Source of the DNA: Solimonas soli DSM 21787
GTDB lineage: Bacteria > Pseudomonadota > Gammaproteobacteria > Nevskiales > Nevskiaceae
NCBI RefSeq assembly: GCF_000474945.1
Contig: NZ_AXDW01000001.1
Location: 1-64,000 of the forward strand
Direction of reading: 5' to 3'
DNA: 64,000 nucleotides
Position 1 is the stretch's first letter; each line of letters opens with the position of its first letter. The notes under the pieces are model-generated. The model worked only from the letters and a program-made list of their open reading frames with translations, ran no database searches and was not told the DNA's origin. The position numbers were made by a program, and so were the translations under genes. Of the stretch, positions 12,417-25,024 are shown one piece after another.

Positions 12417-13574
12417 TCACATCGTCCGTTCGTCGAGCCCGAGGCCGCGGCCGATGATCTCTTTCATGATTTCGTTGCTGCCGGCGAAGATGCGGCTGAC
12501 GCGCGCATCGCGGTACATCCGGCTGATGCGGTATTCCTCCATGAAGCCGGCGCCGCCATGCAACTGCAGGCAACCGTCGATCACGAGGTTCTCGGTCTCG
12601 GTCGCCAGCAGCTTGATCTGTGACGCGGCGGCCGCCGACAGCGCCTGCCGGTTGGCCAGCAGCACGCCCTGATCGACGAGCGTCTGCGCCGCGTCGAGCG
12701 CGGTGCGCAGTTCGGCCATCTTGAAGCGCGTGTTCTGGAACGCACCGATCGGCTTTCCGAACGCCTTGCGCTGCTTGACGAAGTCGAGCGTCAGATCGAA
12801 AGCGACCTGGGCATGCGCGATCGAGCCGACGGACGTCATCAGGCGCTCCGTGGCGAGGAACTGCGCCAGATACTTGAAGCCGAGCCGCGGATCGCCGAGC
12901 ACATTGGCCTTCGGCACGCGCACGCCGTCGAAGAACAGCTCGGCGGTGTCCTGCGCGTCGAGCCCGAGCTTGTGCAGGCGGCGGCCGCGCGAGAAGCCGG
13001 GCATGCCGGCCTCGACGACGAACAGGCCGATGCCGTGCCGCGAGTCCGGCACCGTACGCGCCGCGACGACGATCAGATCTGCCTGCATGCCGTTCGATAT
13101 GTAGGTCTTCGAACCGTCGAGCAGCCAGTGATCGTCGCGCTCTTCGGCGCGCGCCTTGATGCCGGCCAGATCGGAACCGGCGGCCGGCTCGGTCATGGCG
13201 ATCGCGAGAATCTTTTCGCCGCGCACCGCCGGCGGCAGCCACCGCCGGCGCTGTTCCTCGGTGCCGAGTTTGGCCAGATACGGCGCGACGATCATCGAAT
13301 GCAGGTTGCTGTAGAAGCCGGGATCGCCGTGGCGCACGTTCTCTTCGCAGACGATCTGCTCGTAACGCAGATCGTCGAGACCGGCGCCGCCGTATTCCTC
13401 GCCCGCCCACATCATCAGGTAGCCCTGCTCGCCGAGCGCGCGAAAAGCATCGCGATCGACGTGGCCCTGCTCGCGCCAGCGCGGCACGCGCGGCGTGATC
13501 TCGGCCTGGTAGAAGCGACGGACCGCGTCGCGGAACTGCTCGTGGTCCGCGTCGAAAATGACTCGCGGCATCAT
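12417..13574 (-). CDS. Acyl-CoA dehydrogenase
   Basis: 385-residue FAD enzyme introducing the alpha-beta double bond in acyl-CoA. Domains: N-terminal helices (about 1-115), beta-barrel with the flavin motif AIAMTEPAAGSDLAGI and DGSKTYISNG (120-220), and C-terminal helices with FVKQRKAFGKPIGAFQ and LQLHGGAGFMEEYRISR. The ATG at 13574 follows GAGGAG; an extended start would add 15 residues. Odd feature: at the usual MCAD-type catalytic position (YEGT) the sequence reads FAGS, as in long-chain/isovaleryl types, but the alternative helix-G position seems to be Gln rather than Glu (ERLMTSVGSIAHAQ). The first gene of the fadB-like pair, divergent from nothing (the TetR gene upstream is co-directional). 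Confidence 0.88.
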   Translation of the reverse strand: MMPRVIFDADHEQFRDAVRRFYQAEITPRVPRWREQGHVDRDAFRALGEQGYLMMWAGEEYGGAGLDDLRYEQIVCEENVRHGDPGFYSNLHSMIVAPYLAKLGTEEQRRRWLPPAVRGEKILAIAMTEPAAGSDLAGIKARAEERDDHWLLDGSKTYISNGMQADLIVVAARTVPDSRHGIGLFVVEAGMPGFSRGRRLHKLGLDAQDTAELFFDGVRVPKANVLGDPRLGFKYLAQFLATERLMTSVGSIAHAQVAFDLTLDFVKQRKAFGKPIGAFQNTRFKMAELRTALDAAQTLVDQGVLLANRQALSAAAASQIKLLATETENLVIDGCLQLHGGAGFMEEYRISRMYRDARVSRIFAGSNEIMKEIIGRGLGLDERTM

Positions 13575-13629
13575 GAAGCCGGATCTCCTCGGTTCACTCG
13601 TGGGTGGCCCGCAGGCCATGGTCGTCGCT

Positions 13630-14259
13630 TCAGCGCGCCTTGCGCGGGCCGAATACCTGCACCACCTGCGCCTTCAGCAGGTCGTGCAGGTCGCGCATCG
13701 GCAGCTTCGGCGTCACCAGCCAGCGATAGATCAGGCCGTCGACGGTCGCGCAGAACAGGTCGGCGGCCAGCGCGGCGTCGATCCTGGCGTCGACCGATCC
13801 GGCCTTCTGCCCGGCCTCGATCCAGCGCTGCACGTCGCGTCGCTGCGCCTTGTGCGCCTTGGCCACGTTGGTCCGGAAATCGGCGCCGGGATCGATGCTG
13901 GCGTAGCGCAGCAGGTACATCGCGCGCATCTCGTCGGGTGCCTCGGCGACGAAGCCGTAGAGGGCGTCGACCACCCGGTCCAGCGCCTCGACGCCGTTGC
14001 GGTCGCCGACCGCGTGCTGCACGCGCGCGATCCAGTCGGCGACGAAGGTGTCGTGCAGGCTCGCGAGCAGGCGCGCCTTGGTGCCGAAGCGATGCGTGAC
14101 GAGGCCACGCGAGTAGCCGGCGCGTTCACCGATGGCCGCCAGGGTCGCGGCGGCGATTCCGCCTTCCACCAGCAGCGACACGGCCGCCTGCGTCATGCGC
14201 AGATCGGACAACGCCGTGCGCTCTTCCTGTGTTCGCCTCGTCGGTGCGGTTTCGGGCAT
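13630..14259 (-). CDS. TetR/AcrR family transcriptional regulator
   Basis: 209-residue regulator. The N-terminal DNA-binding domain (about 18-70) reads MTQAAVSLLVEGGIAAATLA, then IGERAGYSRGLVTHRFGTKA, a standard TetR helix-turn-helix. The C-terminal half has the arrangement seen in KstR/FadR-like acyl-CoA-responsive members (MRAMYLLRYASIDPGADFR), which is suggestive only. It is transcribed away from the enoyl-CoA hydratase operon across a 102-nt spacer containing an imperfect palindrome, and precedes the acyl-CoA dehydrogenase/fadB-like pair on the same strand. It is therefore the most likely regulator of both catabolic blocks. Confidence 0.88.
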   Translation of the reverse strand: MPETAPTRRTQEERTALSDLRMTQAAVSLLVEGGIAAATLAAIGERAGYSRGLVTHRFGTKARLLASLHDTFVADWIARVQHAVGDRNGVEALDRVVDALYGFVAEAPDEMRAMYLLRYASIDPGADFRTNVAKAHKAQRRDVQRWIEAGQKAGSVDARIDAALAADLFCATVDGLIYRWLVTPKLPMRDLHDLLKAQVVQVFGPRKAR

Positions 14260-14273
14260 GGGCTAATTTACTT

Positions 14274-14296
14274 GTTGGCGACACGCAACTTATACT
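14274..14296. promoter_or_regulatory. Candidate TetR operator and -10 element in front of the catabolic operon
   Basis: GTTGGCGACACGCAAC (14274-14289) is an imperfect palindrome (GTTG/CAAC arms, with CG/CG inside) immediately followed by TTATACT, a good -10 for the plus-strand enoyl-CoA hydratase operon. No convincing -35 was found at 16-18 nt. A repressor bound here would cover both divergent promoters. Confidence 0.35.
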
Positions 14297-14361
14297 GCGA
14301 CCCATTCTTCGTCAATGCGCGGCACGCGACGCGCCGACGAACCCAGAGGAGAGAACAGCCA

Positions 14362-15144
14362 GTGAGCGAAGCAGCCGCAGATGCGCCGGTACTCGTCGAT
14401 CGCCGTGGCGCCGTCGCCATCGTCACGCTGAACCAGCCGGCCAAGCGCAATGCGCTGAACCGCGAACTGTCGTCCGCCCTCGCCCGCACGCTCGCCGAGC
14501 TGCAGGACGACGACGGCCTGCGCGCCCTGGTGCTGAGCGGCGGCGCGCACTTCAGCGCCGGCGGCGATCTCGGCGATCTGGCGATCCCGGCACTCGCGAT
14601 GCGCCAGGCCATGCGCGTCGGCCAGCGCAACGTGCAGCTGCTCAGCGGCGGCCGTCTGCCGGTCGTCGCCGCCGTGCAGGGCAGCGCCTTCGGCGCCGGC
14701 TTTTCGCTGGCGATGGCCTGCGATTTCGTGGTCGTCGATGCCGGCAGCACTTTCGGCGCGGCCTTCGGCCGTGTCGGCCTGACGCCGGACTACGGCCTCA
14801 TGTGGAGCCTGCCGCAGCGCGTCGGCATCGGCATGACGCGCGAGATCCTGATGTTCTGCGAGCCGATCAAGGGCGAGCGGGCCAAGGCGATCGGCCTCGC
14901 CGACCGCCTCGCCGAGCCGGGCCAGGTGCTGGCGACGGCGATCGCGCTGGCCGAAAAGCTGGCGAGCCTGCCGCCGGCGACCGTTGCCACGACCAAGGCC
15001 GTGCTGTCGCGTCTGCCGATGTCGCTCGACACCATGCTGGCCTGGGAAGCCGACACACAGGCGCTGCTGGTCGGCACCGAGGATTTCGGCGAAGGCATCA
15101 AGGCGTTCGGCGAGCGCCGCGCCGCGACCTTCCGGGGCCTGTGA
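14362..15144 (+). CDS. Enoyl-CoA hydratase/isomerase (PaaG-like crotonase)
   Basis: 260-residue crotonase-fold protein. The GTG at 14362 follows a strong GAGGAGA; the protein begins MSEAAADAPVLVDRRGAVAI. Crotonase motifs: NQPAKRNALN, the oxyanion loop GGAHFSAGGDLGDL, GSAFGAGFSLAMACDFVV, and FGRVGLTPDYGLMWSLPQRV. The last segment carries an Asp in place of the second hydratase Glu, as in PaaG-type isomerases, so isomerase activity is more likely than classical hydration. It is the first gene of a seven-gene plus-strand operon; its TGA overlaps the next ATG by one base. Confidence 0.88.
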   Translation: MSEAAADAPVLVDRRGAVAIVTLNQPAKRNALNRELSSALARTLAELQDDDGLRALVLSGGAHFSAGGDLGDLAIPALAMRQAMRVGQRNVQLLSGGRLPVVAAVQGSAFGAGFSLAMACDFVVVDAGSTFGAAFGRVGLTPDYGLMWSLPQRVGIGMTREILMFCEPIKGERAKAIGLADRLAEPGQVLATAIALAEKLASLPPATVATTKAVLSRLPMSLDTMLAWEADTQALLVGTEDFGEGIKAFGERRAATFRGL

Positions 15145-16226
15145 TGAACGCGCCGGACACCGTGCAGCTGCGCAGCGCGGCCGAGACCGTGCCGCAGGAC
15201 TGGCCGCGCCTGCGTGACTATCTGAACACGCAGGGCCTGTCGCTGCAGATCGATCCGCCGCCGCGCCAGTTCGCCGGCGGCTTCGCCAATCTCAACTATC
15301 TGGTGCGGATCGACGATCGCGAAGCCGTGCTGCGCCGGCCGCCGATGGGTCCGCTGCCGCCCGGCGCCTACGACATGGCGCGCGAATCGCGCATCCTCGC
15401 CGCGCTGCAGCCGAAGTTCCCTCTCGCACCGCGCGCGCTGCACCTCTGCCAGGACGCCGAGGTGCTCGGCGCGCCGTTCCAGATCACCGAGTTCCGTCGC
15501 GGCCTGTCGATCCGCGATCAGCTGCCTGAGGCCTTTCGTGGCAACGCGACGATCGGCGCACAGCTGAGCGCCATGCTCGTCGACGTGCTCGCGCAGTTGC
15601 ACCGCATCGATCCCGCAGCGGTCGGTCTCGGCGATCTCGGCAAGCCGCAGGGCTTCCTGCAGCGCGCCGTCGAGGGCTGGATCAAGCGCGCCACGCTGGC
15701 GACATCCGACTGGGGCATGCCGCGCACCGATGCGCTGATCGGCGATCTCGGCGCGTGGATGCGCGGCAAGCGCGTGCCGGATACCAACATCGTGCTGCTG
15801 CACAACGACTACAAGCTCGACAACGTGCTGCTCGACGCGCGAACGCTCGCGCCGGTCGCCGTCGTCGACTGGGACCAGGGCACGCGCGGCGAAGCGCTGT
15901 TCGATCTCGCCTCCCTGCTGTCGTGGTGGACGCAGGTCGGCGATCCGCCGGTCATGCACGCCCTGCAGCAGATGCCGACGGCGCAGCCCGGCTTCATGAC
16001 GCGCCGCGAAGTGGTCGACGCCTACGCCCGCGCGACCGGCTTCGACGTGTCCGACTTCACCTTCCACCGCGTGCTGGCGATGTTCAAGACCGCGGTGATC
16101 CTGCAGCAGCTGCACTTGCGCTACCGCTCCGGCGCCACCACCGACCCGCGCTACCGCGCCTTCGCGACGATCGCCGAAGACCTGCTCGCGCTCGCGCTCG
16201 ACGTTTCCGCCGGCCGCTTCTTCTAG
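15144..16226 (+). CDS. APH-type phosphotransferase, probable 4-hydroxyacyl-CoA kinase (LvaA/ACAD10-11 kinase type)
   Basis: 360-residue aminoglycoside-phosphotransferase-fold kinase. Seen: a nucleotide-binding N-lobe with GGFANLNYLVR and EAVLRRPPMGPLPPGAYDM, the catalytic loop LLHNDYKLDNVLLD (His220, Asp222, Asn227) and the metal-binding VVDWDQGTRG (Asp242). The RRPPMG and HNDYKLDN signatures distinguish the subfamily found fused to the dehydrogenase in animal ACAD10/ACAD11 and in the bacterial LvaA protein of levulinate catabolism, where it phosphorylates the 4-hydroxyl of an acyl-CoA. ATG overlaps the previous stop by 1 nt, and the matching acyl-CoA dehydrogenase follows after 11 nt. Antibiotic resistance is not implied. 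Confidence 0.85.
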   Translation: MNAPDTVQLRSAAETVPQDWPRLRDYLNTQGLSLQIDPPPRQFAGGFANLNYLVRIDDREAVLRRPPMGPLPPGAYDMARESRILAALQPKFPLAPRALHLCQDAEVLGAPFQITEFRRGLSIRDQLPEAFRGNATIGAQLSAMLVDVLAQLHRIDPAAVGLGDLGKPQGFLQRAVEGWIKRATLATSDWGMPRTDALIGDLGAWMRGKRVPDTNIVLLHNDYKLDNVLLDARTLAPVAVVDWDQGTRGEALFDLASLLSWWTQVGDPPVMHALQQMPTAQPGFMTRREVVDAYARATGFDVSDFTFHRVLAMFKTAVILQQLHLRYRSGATTDPRYRAFATIAEDLLALALDVSAGRFF

Positions 16227-16237
16227 AGACCACCGAC

Positions 16238-17422
16238 ATGGACTTCTCGCTCTCTCCCCGACTCGTCGAGCTGCAGCAGCGCACACGCGCCTTCATCGCC
16301 GAGCAGGTGATGCCGCTCGAAAACGATCCGCGCCAGGGCCCGCACGGCCCGGACGAAGCGCTGCGTAGCGAACTGGTCGAGCGCGCGCGGCGCGCCGGCC
16401 TGCTGACGCCGCATGCGTCGCGCGAACTCGGCGGGCTCGGCCTGCCGCACATCGACAAGGCCATCGTCTTCGAGGAGGCCGGATACTCGCCGCTGGGCCC
16501 GGTCGCGCTCAACATCCACGCGCCGGACGAGGGCAACATCCACCTGATGGAAGCGGTCGCGACCGCCGCGCAGAAGGAGCGCTGGCTCAGGCCGCTGATC
16601 GACGGCCGCATCCGCTCGTGTTTCGCGATGACCGAGCCGGCGCCCGGCGCCGGCGCCGATCCGTCGATGCTGCAGACGACGGCCGTGCGCGACGGCGACG
16701 ACTACCTCATCAACGGCACCAAGTGGTTCATCACCGGTGCCGAGGGCGCGAGCTTCGCGATCATCATGGCGAAGATGGAGGACGGCTCGGCAACGATGTT
16801 CCTCGCCGACATGGCGCAGCCCGGCATCCGCCTCGAGCGCCTGATGGATTCGCTCGACGCCTGCTTCACCGGCGGTCACGGCGTGCTGCACTTCGAGAAC
16901 CTGCGCGTGCCGGCCACTGATGTGCTCGGCGAGATCGGCAAGGGTTTTCGCTATGCGCAGATCCGTCTCGCGCCGGCACGGCTGACGCACTGCATGCGCT
17001 GGCTCGGCCAGGCGCGGCGCGCGCACGACGTCGCCCTCGGCTATGCGCGCAGGCGCCAGGCTTTCGGCAAGTCGCTCGGTGAACACGAAGGCGTCGGCTT
17101 CATGCTGGCCGACAACGAACTCGACCTGCACAGCTCGCGCCTGTCGATCTGGCACACGGCCTGGGTGCTCGATCAGGGCCACAAGGGCAATCTCGAATCG
17201 AGCATGAGCAAGGTGCTGGTTTCCGAGGCAACCTGGCGCATCGTCGATCGCTGCGTGCAGGTGCTCGGCGGTCAGGGCGTCACGTCCGAAACCATCGTCA
17301 TGCGCATCTTCAAGGACCTGCGCGCCTTCCGCATCTACGACGGCCCCAGCGAGGTGCATCGCTGGAGCATCGCCAGGAAGGTCCTCGGCCACAGCGACGC
17401 GATTGGCGTTAACAGGCCCTAA
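16238..17422 (+). CDS. Acyl-CoA dehydrogenase of ACAD10/11-LvaC type
   Basis: 394-residue FAD protein of the acyl-CoA dehydrogenase fold: N-terminal helices (1-120), flavin-binding FAMTEPAPGAGADPSM and INGTKWFITGA, then the C-terminal helical domain with YARRRQAFGKSLGEHEGVGF. At the usual catalytic-Glu position it reads RIYDGPSEVHRWSI with Asp368, the DGPxEVH pattern characteristic of the ACAD10/11 and LvaC group rather than FadE dehydrogenases. In that group the enzyme removes phosphate from a 4-phosphoacyl-CoA to give a 2-enoyl or 3-hydroxyacyl-CoA. The preceding APH kinase would supply the substrate. The next gene begins 1 nt after its stop. Confidence 0.85.
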   Translation: MDFSLSPRLVELQQRTRAFIAEQVMPLENDPRQGPHGPDEALRSELVERARRAGLLTPHASRELGGLGLPHIDKAIVFEEAGYSPLGPVALNIHAPDEGNIHLMEAVATAAQKERWLRPLIDGRIRSCFAMTEPAPGAGADPSMLQTTAVRDGDDYLINGTKWFITGAEGASFAIIMAKMEDGSATMFLADMAQPGIRLERLMDSLDACFTGGHGVLHFENLRVPATDVLGEIGKGFRYAQIRLAPARLTHCMRWLGQARRAHDVALGYARRRQAFGKSLGEHEGVGFMLADNELDLHSSRLSIWHTAWVLDQGHKGNLESSMSKVLVSEATWRIVDRCVQVLGGQGVTSETIVMRIFKDLRAFRIYDGPSEVHRWSIARKVLGHSDAIGVNRP

Positions 17423-17423
17423 C

Positions 17424-18206
17424 ATGCGAGCGCACTTTGCCGACCGGCTGTTCGATCTCGACGGGCACGCGGCGCTCGTCACCGGCGCCTCGAGCGGTCT
17501 CGGCCGTCACTTCGCGCTGCTGCTGGCGCGGGCCGGCGCCGCGGTCGCGGTCGGCGCACGGCGTGCCGACAAGCTCGCCGCACTGGTCGCCGAGATCGCG
17601 GACTTCGGCGGCCGCGCTGTCGCGGTCGGCATGGATGTCGCCTCGCGCGACAGCATCAATGCCGCGCTCGACGCCGCCGCCGCACAGCTCGGCACGCTCG
17701 ACATCGTCGTCAACAATGCCGGCGTCACCGCCACCAAGCGCGTGCTCGAATACGGCGACGACGACTGGGACGCGGTGATGAACACCAATCTGCGCGGCGC
17801 CTGGATCGTCGCGCAGGAAGCGGCGAAGCGCCTCGTCGCCGCGCAGAAGAGCGGCAGCATCATCAACATCAGCTCCATCTACGCCAGCCGCGTATCGCCC
17901 GGCGTCGTGCCGTACACGGTCTCGAAGGCCGGCGTGAAGCATCTGACGAAAGTGCTGGCGCTCGAATTCGCGCGCTTCGGCATCCGCGTCAACGCGATCG
18001 CGCCCGGCTATATCGCCACCGACCTCAACCGCGATTTCCTCGCCAGCGAAGCCGGCCAGCGCCTGCGCGCGCGCGTGCCGGCGCAGCGCTTCGGCGAGGA
18101 ACACGAACTCGACGGCGCGCTGCTGCTGCTGGCGTCGAAGGCCGGCGCCTACATCAGCGGCAGCGAGATCGTCGTCGACGGCGCCCATCTCTGCAACACG
18201 CTCTGA
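17424..18206 (+). CDS. Short-chain dehydrogenase/reductase
   Basis: 260-residue NAD(P)-dependent SDR. The dinucleotide motif TGASSGLGRHFALLLARAG is at about 20, NNAG at 97-100, and the active site SIINISSIYAS with YTVSKAG (Tyr164, Lys168). FGIRVNAIAPGYIATDL is the conserved strand-6 region. ATG lies 1 nt after the acyl-CoA dehydrogenase stop, so translation is coupled. In 4-hydroxyacyl-CoA pathways an SDR interconverts 4-oxo and 4-hydroxy acyl-CoA; by position this is the candidate, but 3-hydroxyacyl-CoA dehydrogenase activity is equally possible. Confidence 0.85.
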   Translation: MRAHFADRLFDLDGHAALVTGASSGLGRHFALLLARAGAAVAVGARRADKLAALVAEIADFGGRAVAVGMDVASRDSINAALDAAAAQLGTLDIVVNNAGVTATKRVLEYGDDDWDAVMNTNLRGAWIVAQEAAKRLVAAQKSGSIINISSIYASRVSPGVVPYTVSKAGVKHLTKVLALEFARFGIRVNAIAPGYIATDLNRDFLASEAGQRLRARVPAQRFGEEHELDGALLLLASKAGAYISGSEIVVDGAHLCNTL

Positions 18207-18236
18207 ACCCACGCACCATGCATCACGGAGATTCAC

Positions 18237-19418
<1,182 letters not shown>

Positions 19419-19439
19419 TCCAATCTTGAGGAGCAACAC

Positions 19440-20219
19440 ATGAAACTCGATGCATCGGTCGCCGCCGTCATCACCGGCGGCGCCTCCGGCCTCGGCGAGG
19501 CCACCGCCCGCGCGCTGGCCGCTGCCGGCGTCAAGGTCGGCCTGTTCGATCTGAACGAGGAAAAAGGCGAGGCACTGGCCCGCGAACTGGGCGGCGTGTT
19601 CTGCAAGGTCAACGTGACCTCGGATGCCGACGTCGACGCCGGCTTCGCGAAATCGCGCGCGGCCATCGGCCAGGAACGCATCCTCGTCAACTGCGCCGGC
19701 ATCGGCAACGCGATCAAGACCGCGTCGCGCTCGAAGGAAGGCGAGATCAAGCACTTCCCGCTCGACGCGTTCGACAAGATCATCCAGATCAACCTCGTCG
19801 GCACCTTCCGCTGCATCGCCAAGTCGGCGGCCGGCATGCTGACGCTGGCGCCGCTCGAGGACGGCGAGCGCGGCGTGATCATCAACACCGGCTCGGTCGC
19901 CGCGCAGGACGGTCAGATCGGTCAGGCGGCGTATTCGGCGTCGAAGGCCGGCGTCGCCGGCATGACGCTGACGATCGCCCGCGACCTGTCCAGCGAGGGC
20001 GTGCGCGTCAACACCATCCTGCCCGGCATCTTCGCGACGCCGCTGATGAACGCCGCGCCCGAAAACGTCAAGGCCGCGCTGTCGGCGTCCGTGCCCTTCC
20101 CCAAGCGCCTCGGCAACCCGCCGGAGTTCGCTTCGCTGGCGCTGGAGATGTGCCGCAACGGCTACTTCAACGGCGAAGTCGTGCGCCTCGACGGCGCCAT
20201 CCGCATGCCGCCGCGCTGA
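19440..20219 (+). CDS. 3-hydroxyacyl-CoA dehydrogenase, SDR type (HSD10-like)
   Basis: 259-residue SDR resembling type II 3-hydroxyacyl-CoA dehydrogenases. Seen: ITGGASGLGEATARALAAAG (NAD motif), LFDLNEEKGEALA with Asp selecting NAD, VNCAGIGNAIKT, catalytic INTGSVAAQDGQIGQAAYSA with YSASKAG, and the family-specific LPGIFATPLM and FPKRLGNPPEFASLA. Strong GAGGAG 8 nt before the ATG. It would oxidise the 3-hydroxyacyl-CoA generated downstream of the enoyl-CoA hydratase/isomerase, feeding the thiolase encoded immediately upstream. Confidence 0.9.
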   Translation: MKLDASVAAVITGGASGLGEATARALAAAGVKVGLFDLNEEKGEALARELGGVFCKVNVTSDADVDAGFAKSRAAIGQERILVNCAGIGNAIKTASRSKEGEIKHFPLDAFDKIIQINLVGTFRCIAKSAAGMLTLAPLEDGERGVIINTGSVAAQDGQIGQAAYSASKAGVAGMTLTIARDLSSEGVRVNTILPGIFATPLMNAAPENVKAALSASVPFPKRLGNPPEFASLALEMCRNGYFNGEVVRLDGAIRMPPR

Positions 20220-20242
20220 CGCACACCCGGCCCGCTTCGCAC

Positions 20243-20899
20243 GTGAGCACGCTGACGCTCCTGCGGCACGGACAGGCGGCCTTCGGCGCCGAGCGCTACG
20301 ACGAACTGTCGGCGCTCGGCGCCGAGCAGGCGCGCGCGACCGGCGCCTTCTTCGCGGCGCGCGGCCTGGCTTTTTCGCGCGTGATCTGCGGCCCGCGTCA
20401 GCGCCACCAGCAGACCGCGCGCCTGGCGGTCGGCGGCGCGTTCGAAGTCGATGCGGCGCTGGACGAATTCGCCGAGGGCGAACAGGTCCTGCGCGCAGCG
20501 GTCCTGCGCACCGGCCTGGCCGCGTCGGGGCGGCCGGCGATGTCCCGTCACGAACAGCTGCGCCTGTACGCCGAGCAACTCGAGCTGTGGGCGCAGGGCC
20601 GGGCGTCCATCGACGGCGTGCTGCCGCCCGACGCCTTCCGCGCCCGCGCTTCGGCCTGGCTTTCGAGCATCACGGCCGCTGAGCAGCCGCGGCAGCATCT
20701 GCTCGCGGTGACGTCGGCCGGCGTCATCGCCGCCCTGGTCTGCGAGGCGCTGCGACAAGACGGCGAGGCGCTCGCGCGCTACATGCAGCCGATGCGCAAC
20801 GCGTCGATCACGACCCTGCTCTTCTCCGGGCCGCGCCTTGCGCTGCAGGATTTCAATGCCAGCCAGCACCTGCCGCTGGCGCTCGTGACGTCGATCTGA
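20243..20899 (+). CDS. Histidine phosphatase family protein
   Basis: 218-residue member of the phosphoglycerate-mutase-like superfamily. The catalytic RHG motif is at the extreme N-terminus (STLTLLRHGQAAFG), with the second Arg/His in ICGPRQRHQQTA and LLAVTSAGVIAAL. The GTG at 20243 was chosen because RHG is always within the first 10 residues; no good ribosome site is visible, so translation may depend on the upstream SDR stop 24 nt away. A phosphatase linked to an APH kinase/ACAD pair suggests housekeeping of a phosphorylated acyl intermediate or side product. That is inference. Confidence 0.75.
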   Translation: MSTLTLLRHGQAAFGAERYDELSALGAEQARATGAFFAARGLAFSRVICGPRQRHQQTARLAVGGAFEVDAALDEFAEGEQVLRAAVLRTGLAASGRPAMSRHEQLRLYAEQLELWAQGRASIDGVLPPDAFRARASAWLSSITAAEQPRQHLLAVTSAGVIAALVCEALRQDGEALARYMQPMRNASITTLLFSGPRLALQDFNASQHLPLALVTSI

Positions 20900-21103
20900 G
20901 CGCCGCGCACCTTGGCGCGACGGCGCGCCGACGGCCCCGGCGCCTGTGCGGTCGGCGCGCCCCATACGGAGCACGGATCAGGCGCAATTCAGCTGCGTCG
21001 CTCTAGTTTCGCGCGCAAAGCCGAGGAGAGGCGTCGCCGGCATGGAAACCGTGGAGCAGACCGCCGCAGCCAGTTGCGCCACGGCCGGGCGCAGGCCGGC
21101 CGC

Positions 21104-21703
21104 ATGATGCTGAACGAAATACGCGCGGCGAGCAGCGTGCACCTGTGCATCGACATGCAGCGTGTCTTCGCCGACGACACGCCGTGGCACACGCCCTGGT
21201 TCGGCCGCGTGCTGCCGCGCGTCGTCGAACTGAGCCGGGCCTGGGGCGAGCGCACGGTGTTCACGCGCTTCATGCCGCCGCGGCAGCCGCAGCAGCGCCC
21301 GGGCCAGTGGCAACGCTACTTCGAACGCTGGCGTTCGCTGACGCTCGAGCAGGCCGATCCCGGCCTGTTCGAGCTGGTGCCGGAGCTGGCGGCGCTGGTG
21401 CCGCCGGCCCGCGTGATCGACAAGCGCGCCTATTCGCCGTTCCACGACACGGCGCTGCGCGCCAGCCTGGAACAGGGCCGCGTCGAAACCGTCATCGTCA
21501 GCGGCACCGAAACCGACGTCTGCGTGCTCGCCGCCGCGCTCGGCGCCGTCGATTGCGGCTTTCGCGTGGTGATCGCCGAGGACGCCATCTGCAGCTCGAG
21601 CGACGCGACGCACGAAGCGATCCTCACGTTCTTCCGCCATCGCCTGCGCGAGCAGGTCGAAGTCGCCGATACCGCCAGCCTCGTCACGCTCGCCGGCCCC
21701 TAG
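21104..21703 (+). CDS. Isochorismatase-like cysteine hydrolase
   Basis: 199-residue alpha/beta hydrolase of the isochorismatase superfamily. The triad is visible: Asp in VHLCIDMQRVFAD, Lys in RVIDKRAYSPF, Cys in GTETDVCVLAAALGAVD. Members act on amides, ureides or enol ethers, and no motif fixes the substrate here. Two adjacent ATGs (21104 and 21107); the first is used. A 21-codon reading frame (21042-21107) with GAGGAG ends in a TGA overlapping this start and might be a coupled leader. 204 nt separate the gene from the histidine phosphatase, so it may have its own promoter. Confidence 0.82.
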   Translation: MMLNEIRAASSVHLCIDMQRVFADDTPWHTPWFGRVLPRVVELSRAWGERTVFTRFMPPRQPQQRPGQWQRYFERWRSLTLEQADPGLFELVPELAALVPPARVIDKRAYSPFHDTALRASLEQGRVETVIVSGTETDVCVLAAALGAVDCGFRVVIAEDAICSSSDATHEAILTFFRHRLREQVEVADTASLVTLAGP

Positions 21704-21843
21704 CACGCGGCGTCAAACGGCGCGGTCTTGGATTTTGCACGACGCCTGCCGACGAACGGCGGCGGCCGGCGCGGCATTCCGCTGGTTTTTGCGAAGGACG
21801 ACCGTACACTTCAAGGACTCCGTCCCCCCAAAGTGGAGTACCG

Positions 21844-24957
<3,114 letters not shown>

Positions 24958-25024
24958 ACCGCGCTTCAGCCGCACTTCACCTTGTGCCCGGCCTACTGGC
25001 GCTCCGCCTCTTCCGGAGCCTGCC

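Noticed and set aside
15144-16226. Aminoglycoside resistance gene
   Set aside because: The APH fold is shared with acyl-CoA-linked kinases; the operon partner with DGPSEVH and the coupled start make a metabolic kinase far more likely.
21042-21107. 21-codon frame with GAGGAG ending in a TGA that overlaps the isochorismatase-like start
   Set aside because: Too short to call from one sequence; kept only as a possible coupled leader. Conservation of the frame in relatives would be needed.
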